Shown in pieces: positions 44,515-53,604 of a stretch of DNA of 64,000 bases; the first letter of the stretch is position 1, and every line of letters begins with the position of its first letter. The position numbers were made by a program, and so were the translations under genes. Below the pieces are notes generated by a model. That model had not been told where the DNA came from. It worked only from the letters and a program-made list of their open reading frames with translations, and made no database searches. Origin of the DNA: Planococcus liqunii (GTDB taxonomy: Bacteria; Bacillota; Bacilli; Bacillales_A; Planococcaceae); NCBI RefSeq assembly GCF_030413595.1, contig NZ_CP129238.1, positions 3,410,001 to 3,474,000 on the forward strand. The letters are read 5' to 3'.

Positions 44515-44928
44515 ATGGTGAAACGATTTATTCCATTTTTGCTCATTTTAAGCTTGGCGGCTTGCGGCGGTGAAAACGCAGAGCTTACGGAAGAAGGCCA
44601 GACCGAAGTCACGGCTCCGGAGGGTGAATTGGATCCAACCGCTCCAGAAGATGTCGATGAAGCAGAACCTACTACATTCAGCGCATTGGCAGGCGGTGAC
44701 GTAGCTGAAGGGGCAGCTGTCATTTTAGCCGGAAACGTGGAAGAATTGACCGACGACGGTGCATTTCCCGCATTTATCCTAACGGACGGCAAAGAGAAGG
44801 TGTTTGTCCGCAATATGGCCGAAACACCAGTCGAAGCAGGTGATGCGGTGACTGTCCACGGAATCTACGACGGCGTAGCAGAAGAAGACATGCCGCTTAT
44901 TTCAGCTTCTGTAATTGAAGTGGATTAA
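44515..44928 (+). CDS. Acidic lipoprotein with OB-like C-terminal domain
   Basis: A 137-residue exported lipoprotein. The signal peptide ends in the lipobox LAAC at 14-17, so C17 would be lipidated. A very acidic linker (about 22-52) leads to a small beta domain (about 60-137: VILAGNVEELTDDG, VFVRNMAETPVEAGDAVTVHGIYDG) with an OB-fold-like pattern. Function unknown. It has its own terminator. Confidence 0.78.
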   Translation: MVKRFIPFLLILSLAACGGENAELTEEGQTEVTAPEGELDPTAPEDVDEAEPTTFSALAGGDVAEGAAVILAGNVEELTDDGAFPAFILTDGKEKVFVRNMAETPVEAGDAVTVHGIYDGVAEEDMPLISASVIEVD

Positions 44929-44945
44929 AGGTTGAACGGCGCATT

Positions 44946-44983
44946 AAAAACCCAGCTCAGTTCATTCTTGAGCTGGGTTTTTT
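44946..44983 (+). terminator. Terminator of the lipoprotein gene
   Basis: AACCCAGCTCA/TGAGCTGGGTT stem followed by TTTTC. Confidence 0.88.
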
Positions 44984-44990
44984 CATGACA

Positions 44991-45022
44991 AAAGGAATCC
45001 GGTCCTGGCACCGGATTCCTTT
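44991..45022 (-). terminator. Terminator of the amino-acid ABC operon
   Basis: AAAGGAATCCGG/CCGGATTCCTTT stem about 20 bp after the ATPase gene, with TTTTG beyond on the minus strand. Confidence 0.75.
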
Positions 45023-45043
45023 GGCCTAAATCGTTTGCTGATG

Positions 45044-45766
45044 TTACTGGACTAATTGGATAAATTGGCGCGTCCGCTCATTTTTCGGGTTTTCGAAAAA
45101 GGTTTTGGGATCGGCCGATTCGATGATGACGCCTTTGTCGAGCATAATAATGCGGTCGGCCACTTCTTTGGCGAACTTCATTTCATGCGTGACGACAACC
45201 ATCGTCATGCCCTCTTCCGCCAGCTGCTTCATAACCTGCAGCACCTCCCCGACCAATTCCGGGTCGAGTGCCGATGTCGGTTCGTCAAACAGCAGAACTT
45301 TCGGCTGCATCGCCAACGCCCGGGCAATTGCCACACGCTGTTTTTGACCGCCTGAAAGCTTGCTCGGATAAACATTTGCTTTTTCTGCCAGCCCTACTTT
45401 TTCAAGCAGTTCCATGCCGAGCTGTTTTGCTTTTTCCTTGTCCATCTTCTTTACTGTGACAGGTGCTTCAATCACGTTCTCCAAAGCCGTTTTATGCGGG
45501 AAAAGATTAAAATGCTGGAACACCATTCCCACATCGGCGCGAACATCCGCCAGCTTGTCTTTTTTCGGATTGATGACTTTGCCGTCAATCGTAATTTTCC
45601 CGCTGTTCATTTCTTCTAAAAAGTTGAAACAGCGCAGGAGCGTACTTTTGCCCGATCCACTGACACCGACAAGAACAACCACTTCCTGCGGCTTCACATG
45701 CAGATCGATGCCTTTTAGCACTTCCAAATCCCCGAAGGACTTATGGATGTTTTCTCCAATAATCAT
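45044..45766 (-). CDS. Polar amino-acid ABC transporter ATPase (GlnQ/ArtM type)
   Basis: Energises import with the adjacent permease. It has 240 residues. Walker [10 protein letters not shown] lies at 34-42, the signature [16 protein letters not shown] is complete, and Walker B is [12 protein letters not shown]. The length and H-loop ([15 protein letters not shown]) match the polar-amino-acid subfamily. It is 13 bp after the permease gene; the ribosome site is AAGGAGGACACATC. Confidence 0.94.
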   Translation of the reverse strand: MIIGENIHKSFGDLEVLKGIDLHVKPQEVVVLVGVSGSGKSTLLRCFNFLEEMNSGKITIDGKVINPKKDKLADVRADVGMVFQHFNLFPHKTALENVIEAPVTVKKMDKEKAKQLGMELLEKVGLAEKANVYPSKLSGGQKQRVAIARALAMQPKVLLFDEPTSALDPELVGEVLQVMKQLAEEGMTMVVVTHEMKFAKEVADRIIMLDKGVIIESADPKTFFENPKNERTRQFIQLVQ

Positions 45767-45779
45767 GATGTGTCCTCCT

Positions 45780-46445
45780 TTACGCTTTGTCTACATCCAG
45801 TCTGTTTTCATACCATCTGACAATATACGTGAAAATCATAACCAGAACTAAGTAATAGAAACCGACTACTATAAATGTTTCAAATTGCTTAAATGAACTC
45901 GCTGCTGAACGGTTGGCCACGGAAAACAGCTCCGCTACCCCGATCATCCAAACAAGAGAAGAATCTTTCAGGGTGATGATAAACTGATTGCCAAGCGGCG
46001 GAATAGAGCGGCGCAGCGCCTGCGGAAAAACAATTCTCCGCATCGCCTGGTTGTTTGTCATACCAAGAGCCCGGCTTGCTTCTGTCTGTCCATAATCAAT
46101 GCCCTGGATGGCACCACGGAATATCTCGGCAATATATGCCCCGTTATGCACCCCGAGCGCAATCGCGCCTGCCCAGAAGTTATCCAAAACGATGATCTGG
46201 GTGATCCCGAAATACAAGAACATGATTTGAACCAATAACGGAGTTCCCCGAATAATCGTGATGTACAGATTGGCGATGCCTTGCAGGATCTTGGATTTCG
46301 ATATTTTCATCAGTGCAAAGACCAAGCCCAGCACGGTACCGAGAACAATCGAAATCGCTGTTAGTTCGAGCGTAATGATGACGGCTTCCAAAAAGCCCGG
46401 ATAAGTCGTTTTAAAAATATCAAATATCGTCTGAATGGTCTCCAT
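45780..46445 (-). CDS. Polar amino-acid ABC transporter permease
   Basis: A 221-residue inner-membrane subunit with about five transmembrane helices and the EAA loop: [21 protein letters not shown], followed by [21 protein letters not shown]. The [17 protein letters not shown] segment is typical of the HisM/GlnP family. It probably works as a homodimer, since only one permease gene is present. Confidence 0.93.
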   Translation of the reverse strand: METIQTIFDIFKTTYPGFLEAVIITLELTAISIVLGTVLGLVFALMKISKSKILQGIANLYITIIRGTPLLVQIMFLYFGITQIIVLDNFWAGAIALGVHNGAYIAEIFRGAIQGIDYGQTEASRALGMTNNQAMRRIVFPQALRRSIPPLGNQFIITLKDSSLVWMIGVAELFSVANRSAASSFKQFETFIVVGFYYLVLVMIFTYIVRWYENRLDVDKA

Positions 46446-46465
46446 GCCTATTCCCCTCTCTCAGT

Positions 46466-47302
46466 TTAGCGCAGAACTTCAATTCCTTCTGTTTCCACTT
46501 CGAGAAGGTTCGTGCCGAACCATTTTTCAGAGATTTCCGCGTATGTTCCATTCTCGATGATTGCATCCAATGCTTTGTTGATTTCTTCTAATAGCGCTTT
46601 GTCTTCCGGACGCACAGCAATTGCTGCTTCTTCAATCCATAAGTTTTCGCCGATATCTTTGATTTTCAATCCGGCTTTTTGAGCTTCAAATCCGACAACG
46701 TCAGCCGTTATGACTGCATCTACGCGCCCTGGCTCCAATTCCTGCAAAGCGACAACATCACTGTTGTAGTACTCGATGTCGTCCGTAAATTCTTTAGCAG
46801 CTGGTTCATATGTCGTTTGGGCAACAATCCCGATTTTTTTGCCTTCAAGGTCTGCCGGCTCCTTGATTTCGGTATTGCCTTCAGCCACCCAGATCTTGCC
46901 GCCTGACAAGTAGTAAGGGTCTGAGAATGCAACCGTCTTTGCACGTTCATCCGTAATAGCCATAGATCCGATAACGGCGTCATATTTCTTGCCAATCAAA
47001 CCTTGAATGATCGTTTCAAATGGATTTGTTACCGGGTTATGCTCCAATCCCATTTCTTCTGCTAATGCAGCACCGATTTCGATATCAAAACCAGTCTGCT
47101 TTCCGCCTTCTTCATAATTGAATGGTTTATAAAGTCCGCTGGCTGCTGTAGTGAACTTGCCTTCTTCCAATAGGCCGAGCTCATTTCCTCCGCCTTCAGT
47201 GCTTGATCCTTCCGAACCGGATGAGTCTTCTGATCCTCCGCAAGCTGCCAATAACAATCCTGCTGAAAAAATTACACTTAAAAATGATAATTTCTTTTTC
47301 AT
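46466..47302 (-). CDS. Polar amino-acid ABC transporter substrate-binding lipoprotein
   Basis: Captures the substrate outside the cell. It has 278 residues with lipobox LLAAC (C21) and an acidic, Ser/Gly-rich linker (22-45). The SBP_bac_3 domain contains KPFNYEEGGKQTGFDIEIG, GSMAITDERAKTVAFSDPYY and KKIGIVAQTTYEPAAK. The ligand is a polar amino acid, perhaps glutamine, arginine or cystine. GGGGAGAATAAG precedes the ATG at 47302; a 12-codon extension is rejected. Confidence 0.92.
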   Translation of the reverse strand: MKKKLSFLSVIFSAGLLLAACGGSEDSSGSEGSSTEGGGNELGLLEEGKFTTAASGLYKPFNYEEGGKQTGFDIEIGAALAEEMGLEHNPVTNPFETIIQGLIGKKYDAVIGSMAITDERAKTVAFSDPYYLSGGKIWVAEGNTEIKEPADLEGKKIGIVAQTTYEPAAKEFTDDIEYYNSDVVALQELEPGRVDAVITADVVGFEAQKAGLKIKDIGENLWIEEAAIAVRPEDKALLEEINKALDAIIENGTYAEISEKWFGTNLLEVETEGIEVLR

Positions 47303-47368
47303 CTTATTCTCCCCTTTTCGTTGTTTATAAATGACCAAAGCGCCGAAGCGTTTCGGGACTTACCTGCT

Positions 47369-48211
47369 TTAATAAAAGATATTCTTATCGTTGTATACAG
47401 CTTCAAGCCTTGCCAGGTTTTCTTTTACCTTGGCATGTTCTTTGACATAAACAAAGCGCATCACAGAGGTCAGCAAGGCATGGACTGCTGTGTAAGAATC
47501 AATATTCAAATTGGTGCTTACATCGACAGTCAGTGAGATGTCCGCAAAATTGACAGCGGGCGATTTGGAAGAATCGGTCAATAACACAACGCCTGCTCCC
47601 CGTTCTTTGGCAGATTGCACGGTTTCCACAACCATTTTTGTATAGCGGGGAAACACAAAGGCTATCAAAATATCTCCCGGCTCAAGTTTAGCCAACTGGC
47701 TGTAGTAATGCCGGTCTGATGGAAAAATCATTTCCGTGGATCCGACCGTCATATCCAGCCACCCTGAGAACCAATGCGCCAATCCATAATCGAAAAAATC
47801 GCTTGTTACATAAATCCGATTAGCCGAACTGATCAAATCGACTGCCTGAAGCAGCACATCTTCCTTCATCGCCTGCTTGAGCTTGACGATGCTTGCGATT
47901 TCCGCATCAAACAGATTTTCCAGAAATGACTGGTCAGCATTTAGCGGACGGGCTTCCTGTTCGGTCTGTTCAAGCCGGTCTTCTGCGAGTTTTCGCTGAA
48001 CAACTTGTTGGAATTCCGCATACCCTTTATACCCCAGTTTCTGTGTCCAGCGAATCACTGTGGATTCACTGACGTTCACTCTTCTTCCAACTTCGAGTGC
48101 GGAGGAGAATGCCAGAAAAATAGGCTCACGAAAAAACAAATCACCGACTTTCTTTTGGCCGGAACTAAAATGTTCATAAGATTCCGACACGCTACGCAGT
48201 AAATCCTGCAT
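47369..48211 (-). CDS. RpiR/MurR family transcriptional regulator
   Basis: A 280-residue regulator with an N-terminal helix-turn-helix (about 1-76: NVSESTVIRWTQKLGYKGYAEFQQ) and a C-terminal SIS domain (about 110-250), which in this family senses phosphosugars. It is the first gene of an operon with a polar-amino-acid ABC importer, 66 bp upstream of it. Regulation of that importer is likely; the effector is unclear. Confidence 0.88.
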   Translation of the reverse strand: MQDLLRSVSESYEHFSSGQKKVGDLFFREPIFLAFSSALEVGRRVNVSESTVIRWTQKLGYKGYAEFQQVVQRKLAEDRLEQTEQEARPLNADQSFLENLFDAEIASIVKLKQAMKEDVLLQAVDLISSANRIYVTSDFFDYGLAHWFSGWLDMTVGSTEMIFPSDRHYYSQLAKLEPGDILIAFVFPRYTKMVVETVQSAKERGAGVVLLTDSSKSPAVNFADISLTVDVSTNLNIDSYTAVHALLTSVMRFVYVKEHAKVKENLARLEAVYNDKNIFY

Positions 48212-48681
48212 TACATCCCCTCCAAAACAAGAAGTTACTCAAATACTTATAAAAAGTGTAACCTTTTGCAGGAAAACCTGCAACACTTCTCTGAATATTC
48301 TTTGAATCTTTTTTCTTATGGATAATTTTACATCTAATGGTTTTCTATTGGTTTGTTCTTTTATGTATTACGCCGAAGATCTTTTTTGGTTTAAATTGTC
48401 CTATGAAAAATACGTCGCCAAAAGAAAATTAAATCTTTAAATAAAAGAGGGGAAAATCGAATTCAAGAAATGCAGGATATACTTCATCGTTAATTTTTAG
48501 AAAATATTCCCTCGCTTCATTTGCTTTAAACACAGTTCTCCATTATTTCGGAAAAATAATAGGAATATCCGTCTTTTGGAACGAATAAAGGGTAACAAAG
48601 GGTATGGATAGATTTTAAAAGGAACTATGAGTAGAATAAAAATATAATATTCATATAAGAATAGTATTGGAGTGGAGACGT
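48212..48681. other. Divergent intergenic region before the carotenoid genes
   Basis: About 470 AT-rich bases holding the promoters of the regulator operon (leftward) and the crt plus-strand operon (rightward). A TATAAT lies near 48643, some 38 bp before the first crt gene, without a clear -35. No further gene is supported; a 66-residue minus-strand frame is judged a shadow. Confidence 0.4.
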
Positions 48682-49434
48682 ATGGTTTGGGATACACGTA
48701 TTTTCCGGCTTTTCATTGTTTGGTATTGCATCGGCATCATCTTGCTCAGTTTTGACTTGCTGCCGCCATGGCTTGAATGGGCAAACGCATTCTTCCTAAT
48801 GCTCGCCGGCACGCTCGGCTTCCTTTATTTCTTCCGGAAGTTCGGCAAAACTGCCGGCAGCATTCTTGGCATCGTCATTTTTGTAGTGACCTTTATTGTG
48901 GAAGGGGCAGGAGCTAGTGTGGATTTCCTGTTCGGTTCCTATGATTATACGGAACGTTTCGCCCCTAACCTTTTCGGCGTGCCGATTGCAATCGGTTTTG
49001 CCTGGCTGATGGTCATGGCAACCACCCATGTCCTGGCTTTGTCCATTTTTCCTCAAGGAGGATGGAAATATGCCGTTGCCGGCGGGTTAGGCGCTGTCAT
49101 TATGGATTTGATCATCGACCCAGTCGCTTATTTATTGAAAGGCTATTGGATCTGGGAAGACAGCGGGTTTTATTATGATATCCCTTGGACAAATTTTACC
49201 GGCTGGTTTATCCTCGCATCTATTCTTCACCTGCTAATCGACAGGCTGATGAAAAGACAGCCCGGCACGAAAAGTTACGGCCTGCTTGAAAAGCGGATGG
49301 TTCTTCTGTACATACTGATTACCGCGATGTTCGTGCTGCTCGCAGTGCTCGGCGGCTTATGGCTGGCAGCTGTCCTTACAACACTGCTTTCCGCATTGTT
49401 CGTTGCACTGGCACAGAAAAGGAGGCCAATATGA
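48682..49434 (+). CDS. CruF-like carotenoid biosynthesis protein (hydratase candidate)
   Basis: A 250-residue protein with about seven transmembrane helices of the DUF422/CruF family, which hydrates the 1,2 end of acyclic carotenoids. Conserved blocks are FIVEGAGASVDFLFGSYDY and LIIDPVAYLLKGYWIWED. It is the first gene of the plus-strand carotenoid operon. In Planococcus C30 pigment synthesis such a protein is thought to add the C5 hydroxyl that is later glucosylated. The ATG at 48682 has GGAGTGGAG upstream. Confidence 0.85.
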   Translation: MVWDTRIFRLFIVWYCIGIILLSFDLLPPWLEWANAFFLMLAGTLGFLYFFRKFGKTAGSILGIVIFVVTFIVEGAGASVDFLFGSYDYTERFAPNLFGVPIAIGFAWLMVMATTHVLALSIFPQGGWKYAVAGGLGAVIMDLIIDPVAYLLKGYWIWEDSGFYYDIPWTNFTGWFILASILHLLIDRLMKRQPGTKSYGLLEKRMVLLYILITAMFVLLAVLGGLWLAAVLTTLLSALFVALAQKRRPI

Positions 49435-50105
49435 TCAAAGCGAAAAAAATGCCGCTGTTTGAGAATGCCTTTGAGCTGTATTTGAACCCACTGATTCGCC
49501 GATCTTTTGCCAATGTGTTCGGCAAAGGTATTGTTCAGCCCCCGTCCGAGCCAGTTCTTTTTATCGCGAATCACAGTTCCTGGTGGGATGGCCTGTTGTT
49601 CTTTTTCCTGAACCGCAGTGTTTGGCGCCACGATGTCCATATGATGATGGATGAAAAAGGGCTGAAACGCTATGGATTTTTCCGTTACCTTGGGGCTTTT
49701 TCCATCAACCGCAGCAAGCCAAAAGATATTTTGGCTTCTCTGCAATATGCGGAGCAATTGCTGCTAAGCGGCAAAACCGTCATCCTTTTTCCGCAAGGCG
49801 AAGAATTCCATCAGGAAATCCGGCCGCTCGGCTTCAGCACCGGCATCGCTTATTTGATGGAGCACTGTCCGGATGTTCCAGCCATTCCCGTCTCTTTTTA
49901 TTATTCGTTCCGGCACGAGCGTAAACCCGAAGTATGGGTACAGCAAGGCACCCCTTTCTACTACGCAGAAATTCCAGGGTCAGCAAGAAAAGAGAAAACC
50001 GGCTCCATTGAACGAGCCATTACAGAACAGCTCGATCAGTTGAAAAGCGAGGCAGTTTCTGAAAATACTGCTGCGTTCCGGAAATTTACAGGAAGGAGGG
50101 AATAG
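49431..50105 (+). CDS. PlsC-type acyltransferase of the carotenoid cluster
   Basis: A 224-residue acyltransferase of the 1-acylglycerol-3-phosphate family with HSSWWD (48-53) as the HxxxxD catalytic motif and VILFPQGEEFHQE as the substrate motif. In this cluster it probably acylates the sugar on the glycosylated carotenoid; CrtO plays this role in Staphylococcus but is unrelated in sequence. The start overlaps the CruF stop (ATGA), with AGGAGGCCAAT upstream. Confidence 0.85.
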   Translation: MIKAKKMPLFENAFELYLNPLIRRSFANVFGKGIVQPPSEPVLFIANHSSWWDGLLFFFLNRSVWRHDVHMMMDEKGLKRYGFFRYLGAFSINRSKPKDILASLQYAEQLLLSGKTVILFPQGEEFHQEIRPLGFSTGIAYLMEHCPDVPAIPVSFYYSFRHERKPEVWVQQGTPFYYAEIPGSARKEKTGSIERAITEQLDQLKSEAVSENTAAFRKFTGRRE

Positions 50106-50106
50106 C

Positions 50107-51207
50107 ATGTTCTTTCTGATTGCCGCCCTTTCCGCTTTTCTTCTCTGGACTGTTTTCAATAGTTTTTTTCTTCCTTCACTTCCGAAAACCTTCACACTGC
50201 CAAATTTGCCGTTAGTATCCGTACTGATTCCGATGCGCAATGAAGAACGCAATGTCGAAACACTGACGTCGGCGTTAAAAGCCGCGGTGTACCCGAATCT
50301 GGAATTCATCATATTGAATGACCAGTCTACTGACCGCACAGGCATCTTGCTGGAACAATTGACTGCTGGCGATTCCCGTTTTACTGTTATTGGCGGAAAA
50401 GAGCTGCCCTCTGATTGGGTGGGGAAAGTCCATGCCTGCCATCAATTGCAGCAGCATGCCAAAGGAGAGTACCTGCTATTCATCGATGCGGATATTCGCT
50501 TTTCCCCTGAAGCAATCAGCCAGGCGCTGGCACTGATGACCCGGCGCAAAGCAAAACTGCTGTCGGGTTTCCCGGCTTTTGACGTTCCGCCTTTTCTAAG
50601 CAAACTGTTAGTGCCCATGCAGCATTTTGTCGTGCTGTTCCATTTGCCGCTTGCCTTAGCTAACTATGCGAACTTTCCGGCAGCTACTGCAGCCAACGGC
50701 ATGTGGATGATGTTCGAGCGGAAGAGCTATGACGCAGTCGGCGGCCATGCCGCAGTGCGGAATTCTCTCGTCGAAGACGTCCATATTGCCCGGCGCTTCA
50801 AAGCTTCGGGACATAAAATGCTGCTTGCCAACATCACCAAATCCGTACAATGCCGCATGTACGACACCAACCATGACGTATGGGAAGGATTCCTGAAAAA
50901 CAGCTATACCGGCATCGGCCGCTCGCCGATCTTTGCTGTCGCATTGGCGTTGTTCTACAGCTTTTTCTACATCTTGCCGCTGTTTCTAGCCCTGTACGGG
51001 ATAAGCACAAACAAGCTGCTGTTCACTGTTCCATACGTTCTGGCTGTTCTGCAGCAAGCATATGTCATGGTGAGTACCCGGCAGCGCCTGTATCTGGCTC
51101 TTTTAATCCCTCTCCAAGCGGCAGCGATGATTGCCGTGCTGCTTCAATCCATGTGGAAAAGTTGGCGAAAAAAACCGTATACGTGGAAAGGCAGGGAATA
51201 TTCATGA
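50107..51207 (+). CDS. Family 2 glycosyltransferase, carotenoid glucosyltransferase candidate
   Basis: A 366-residue CrtQ-like enzyme. One N-terminal and three C-terminal transmembrane helices frame the GT2 domain, with SVLIPMRNEERNVETL (38-53), NDQSTDRT, the DAD metal motif (127-129) and a DVHIARRFK-type acceptor loop. It should glucosylate a hydroxyl or carboxyl of the C30 chain. It starts one base after the acyltransferase stop. Confidence 0.88.
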   Translation: MFFLIAALSAFLLWTVFNSFFLPSLPKTFTLPNLPLVSVLIPMRNEERNVETLTSALKAAVYPNLEFIILNDQSTDRTGILLEQLTAGDSRFTVIGGKELPSDWVGKVHACHQLQQHAKGEYLLFIDADIRFSPEAISQALALMTRRKAKLLSGFPAFDVPPFLSKLLVPMQHFVVLFHLPLALANYANFPAATAANGMWMMFERKSYDAVGGHAAVRNSLVEDVHIARRFKASGHKMLLANITKSVQCRMYDTNHDVWEGFLKNSYTGIGRSPIFAVALALFYSFFYILPLFLALYGISTNKLLFTVPYVLAVLQQAYVMVSTRQRLYLALLIPLQAAAMIAVLLQSMWKSWRKKPYTWKGREYS

Positions 51208-52682
51208 AAAAAGTGATCATTATTGGAGGCGGACTCGGCGGGTTATCGGCAGCGGTCACTTTGGCGCATGCCGGTTTCCAGGTCCGTCTTTTCGAAAAAA
51301 ACCAGCACCTCGGCGGCAAATTGATGCCGGTGAAGCTTGGCTCCTTTTCTTTCGATTTCGGCCCGAATACCATTACTATGCCGGAAGTATTTAAAGGCAT
51401 CATCGAACAAACAGGTGAACGTTCAGAAGATTATTTTGAGTTCCTTCCACTGAGGGGCCATACACGAAATCATTTTCCCGATGGAACACAGCTTGATTTT
51501 TCCTCCGACCCGGAAGAAATGGCAAATGAAATCAAAAAGCTTTCTTCCAAGGACGCTGCCAACTACCCCGCTTTCCTGAAAGAAGCAGAGCGGCTGTATG
51601 GCATGTCCGAGCGCTATTTTTTCCCAGCCACCTTCCAGTCATGGAAAGATTATTTGTCGCCGTCGCTCGGCTTGGCACTTCTTCGCGCCAGGCCCACTGA
51701 AACGCTTCACCACTTTTTTAGCCGCTACTTTTCAGACCGCCGCATTGTCCAGGCGCTTGACCGCTACGCCACTTATATCGGTTCGTCGCCTTTTAAAGCT
51801 CCGGCTACTTTTTCCATGATTGCCCATCTTGAACTTGGCCAAGGCGTTTATTACACCAAAGGCGGCAACGTCCGCATTGCTGATGCTTTTGCAGCCCTGG
51901 CCCAAAAATACGGGGCTTTGCTGCAGACAGAAGCCGAAGTCGAAAAGATTCTTGTCCAAAACGGCAAAGCGGCCGGTGTCGAGCTGGCCGGCGGACAAAT
52001 GTTCGAAGCCGATTTAGTCATCTTGAACGGCGACTTGTTGTCCGCTTACCCGAAGCTCGTGGAAGAAAAGCACCGGCCGTCTTTCACAGACGCCAAAATC
52101 AGCCGTTTTGAGCCATCGATATCGGCATTTGTCATTACTGCCGGGCTGAATACCCATCTTGCAGGATTGAAGCACCACAACATCTTTTTTTCAGGCAATT
52201 ACCGGCAGGAATTTGATGACTTGTTCGCCACGCAAAGCTATAGCCAGGAACCGACCGTCTATATCAGCAACTCTTCTTATACGGATTCAACCGTTTCGCC
52301 TGAAGGAAGCAACTTGTTCATCCTGGTCAACGCCCCTGCACTTAGTGCCGACGGAGAGCTGCAAATTGATCCCGAGGCGTATAAAGAGCGGATTTACGAC
52401 TTTCTTGAAACTTATGGCATCGACATCCGGAGCCATCTGGCAGAAGAACGGATATTTACTCCTTTATTTTTGAAAGAAACTTTCAGCGCGTACCGGGGGG
52501 CTTTGTACGGGCCATCTTCCCATCGCAAAGCCGATGCGTTCCTGCGCCCGGCAAACGCCAGTTCCGACATTGAAAACCTTTACTTCATCGGCGGAAGCAC
52601 CCACCCCGGCGGCGGCTCGCCGATTGTCACCATGGGCGGACAAAATCTCGCCAAGCGCATCATCAAAAAGTACACAAGCTAA
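51204..52682 (+). CDS. CrtP/CrtNb-like diapocarotenoid oxidase (CrtI family)
   Basis: An FAD-dependent CrtI-family enzyme of 492 residues with the dinucleotide fold KVIIIGGGLGGLSAAVTLAH at the N-terminus and the C-terminal NLYFIGGSTHPGGGSPIVTM. Among the three paralogues here it most resembles staphylococcal CrtP, which oxidises the terminal methyl of diaponeurosporene. The ATG overlaps the glycosyltransferase stop (ATGA); a long upstream extension in this frame lies inside that gene and is rejected. Confidence 0.87.
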   Translation: MKKVIIIGGGLGGLSAAVTLAHAGFQVRLFEKNQHLGGKLMPVKLGSFSFDFGPNTITMPEVFKGIIEQTGERSEDYFEFLPLRGHTRNHFPDGTQLDFSSDPEEMANEIKKLSSKDAANYPAFLKEAERLYGMSERYFFPATFQSWKDYLSPSLGLALLRARPTETLHHFFSRYFSDRRIVQALDRYATYIGSSPFKAPATFSMIAHLELGQGVYYTKGGNVRIADAFAALAQKYGALLQTEAEVEKILVQNGKAAGVELAGGQMFEADLVILNGDLLSAYPKLVEEKHRPSFTDAKISRFEPSISAFVITAGLNTHLAGLKHHNIFFSGNYRQEFDDLFATQSYSQEPTVYISNSSYTDSTVSPEGSNLFILVNAPALSADGELQIDPEAYKERIYDFLETYGIDIRSHLAEERIFTPLFLKETFSAYRGALYGPSSHRKADAFLRPANASSDIENLYFIGGSTHPGGGSPIVTMGGQNLAKRIIKKYTS

Positions 52683-52720
52683 AAAAGGATTCAGCGCCAA
52701 ACGGCGTTGAATCCTTTTTT
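52681..52720. terminator. Bidirectional terminator between the two crt operons
   Basis: AAAAAAGGATTCA.CGCC/GGCGTTGAATCCTTTTTT stem where the two operons converge. Confidence 0.9.
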
Positions 52721-52770
52721 AGCTTGTACTTATCCAATTTCTGCGCTCAGGAAAAGCACTCGAGTTATTC

Positions 52771-53604
52771 TTATAAACAGGCAAGTATCGCCTGTTTTGA
52801 TTGCTCGGAAACATAATGCTTTTCCCGAAACACCATGTATTCCTTGTCCCGGATGGCCGACAGGATTTCCCGGTAAACCAGCCCGGCTCCTTTAACCGCC
52901 ATTCGCGACTGAAGCGGATACTCGTGGACAGTTTCAAATGAATGCCGGTAATGCCGCTCTGCTTCTCCAGCGAGCTCTTCCCACACGGAAACAAAAGCAG
53001 CGTTCACATTGCCTTCTTGCAAATCCGTTTCTGTCAGTCCATGCTTTTGCATGATTTCCTTTGGCAGATAAATGCGGCCGATTTTCAAATCCTGTCCAAT
53101 ATCCCGAAGAATATTCGTGATTTGCATCGCATAGCCAAGAGATACGGCGCCTTCCTGCAGAACAGCCGTTTTGCCAGGCGCCAGAATTGGAAGCAGCATG
53201 AGTCCTACGCAGCTCGCTACATGATAACAATAGTCCATCAAATCATCGAGGGTTTCGTACCGGCTGACCACCAGATCCATCTCTTGCCCTTTAATTAGGC
53301 TATGGAAAGCTTCTTCATCCATTTGGAAGTTTTCAAAAACGTCAGCGAGCGCCACCCACATGGCATTGTCCCGATCATAAAAGCCAGCAAGGAATTGCTG
53401 GAAAGAACGTTTAAACCCTTCGAGTTCCAGGACCGGATTGGTTCCTTCATCCACTATGTCATCAACTGTCCGGCAAAATGCATACACCGCCCATACCGCT
53501 TTCCTTTTCTCTTTTGGCAGCAGTGAAAACGCCTTATAAAAGCTTTTGGAATTGGCAGCAATAATTTCTTCACAGCGATTGTAAGCTTCCCTTATCTCGA
53601 TCAT
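52771..53604 (-). CDS. crtM: 4,4'-diapophytoene (dehydrosqualene) synthase
   Basis: Joins two farnesyl diphosphates to the C30 precursor. It has 277 residues of the squalene/phytoene synthase fold, with both Asp-rich motifs: DDIVD (48-52) and NILRDIGQD (164-172). The C30 assignment rests on the desaturase paralogues beside it; squalene synthesis is the alternative. The start overlaps the crtN stop (ATGA). Last gene of the minus-strand operon. Confidence 0.92.
   Translation of the reverse strand: MIEIREAYNRCEEIIAANSKSFYKAFSLLPKEKRKAVWAVYAFCRTVDDIVDEGTNPVLELEGFKRSFQQFLAGFYDRDNAMWVALADVFENFQMDEEAFHSLIKGQEMDLVVSRYETLDDLMDYCYHVASCVGLMLLPILAPGKTAVLQEGAVSLGYAMQITNILRDIGQDLKIGRIYLPKEIMQKHGLTETDLQEGNVNAAFVSVWEELAGEAERHYRHSFETVHEYPLQSRMAVKGAGLVYREILSAIRDKEYMVFREKHYVSEQSKQAILACL

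Noticed and set aside
50880..51203. 108-codon N-terminal extension of the CrtP-like gene
   Set aside because: It lies within the glycosyltransferase gene in another frame; the FAD-binding start MKKVIIIGGG at 51204 is the natural N-terminus.
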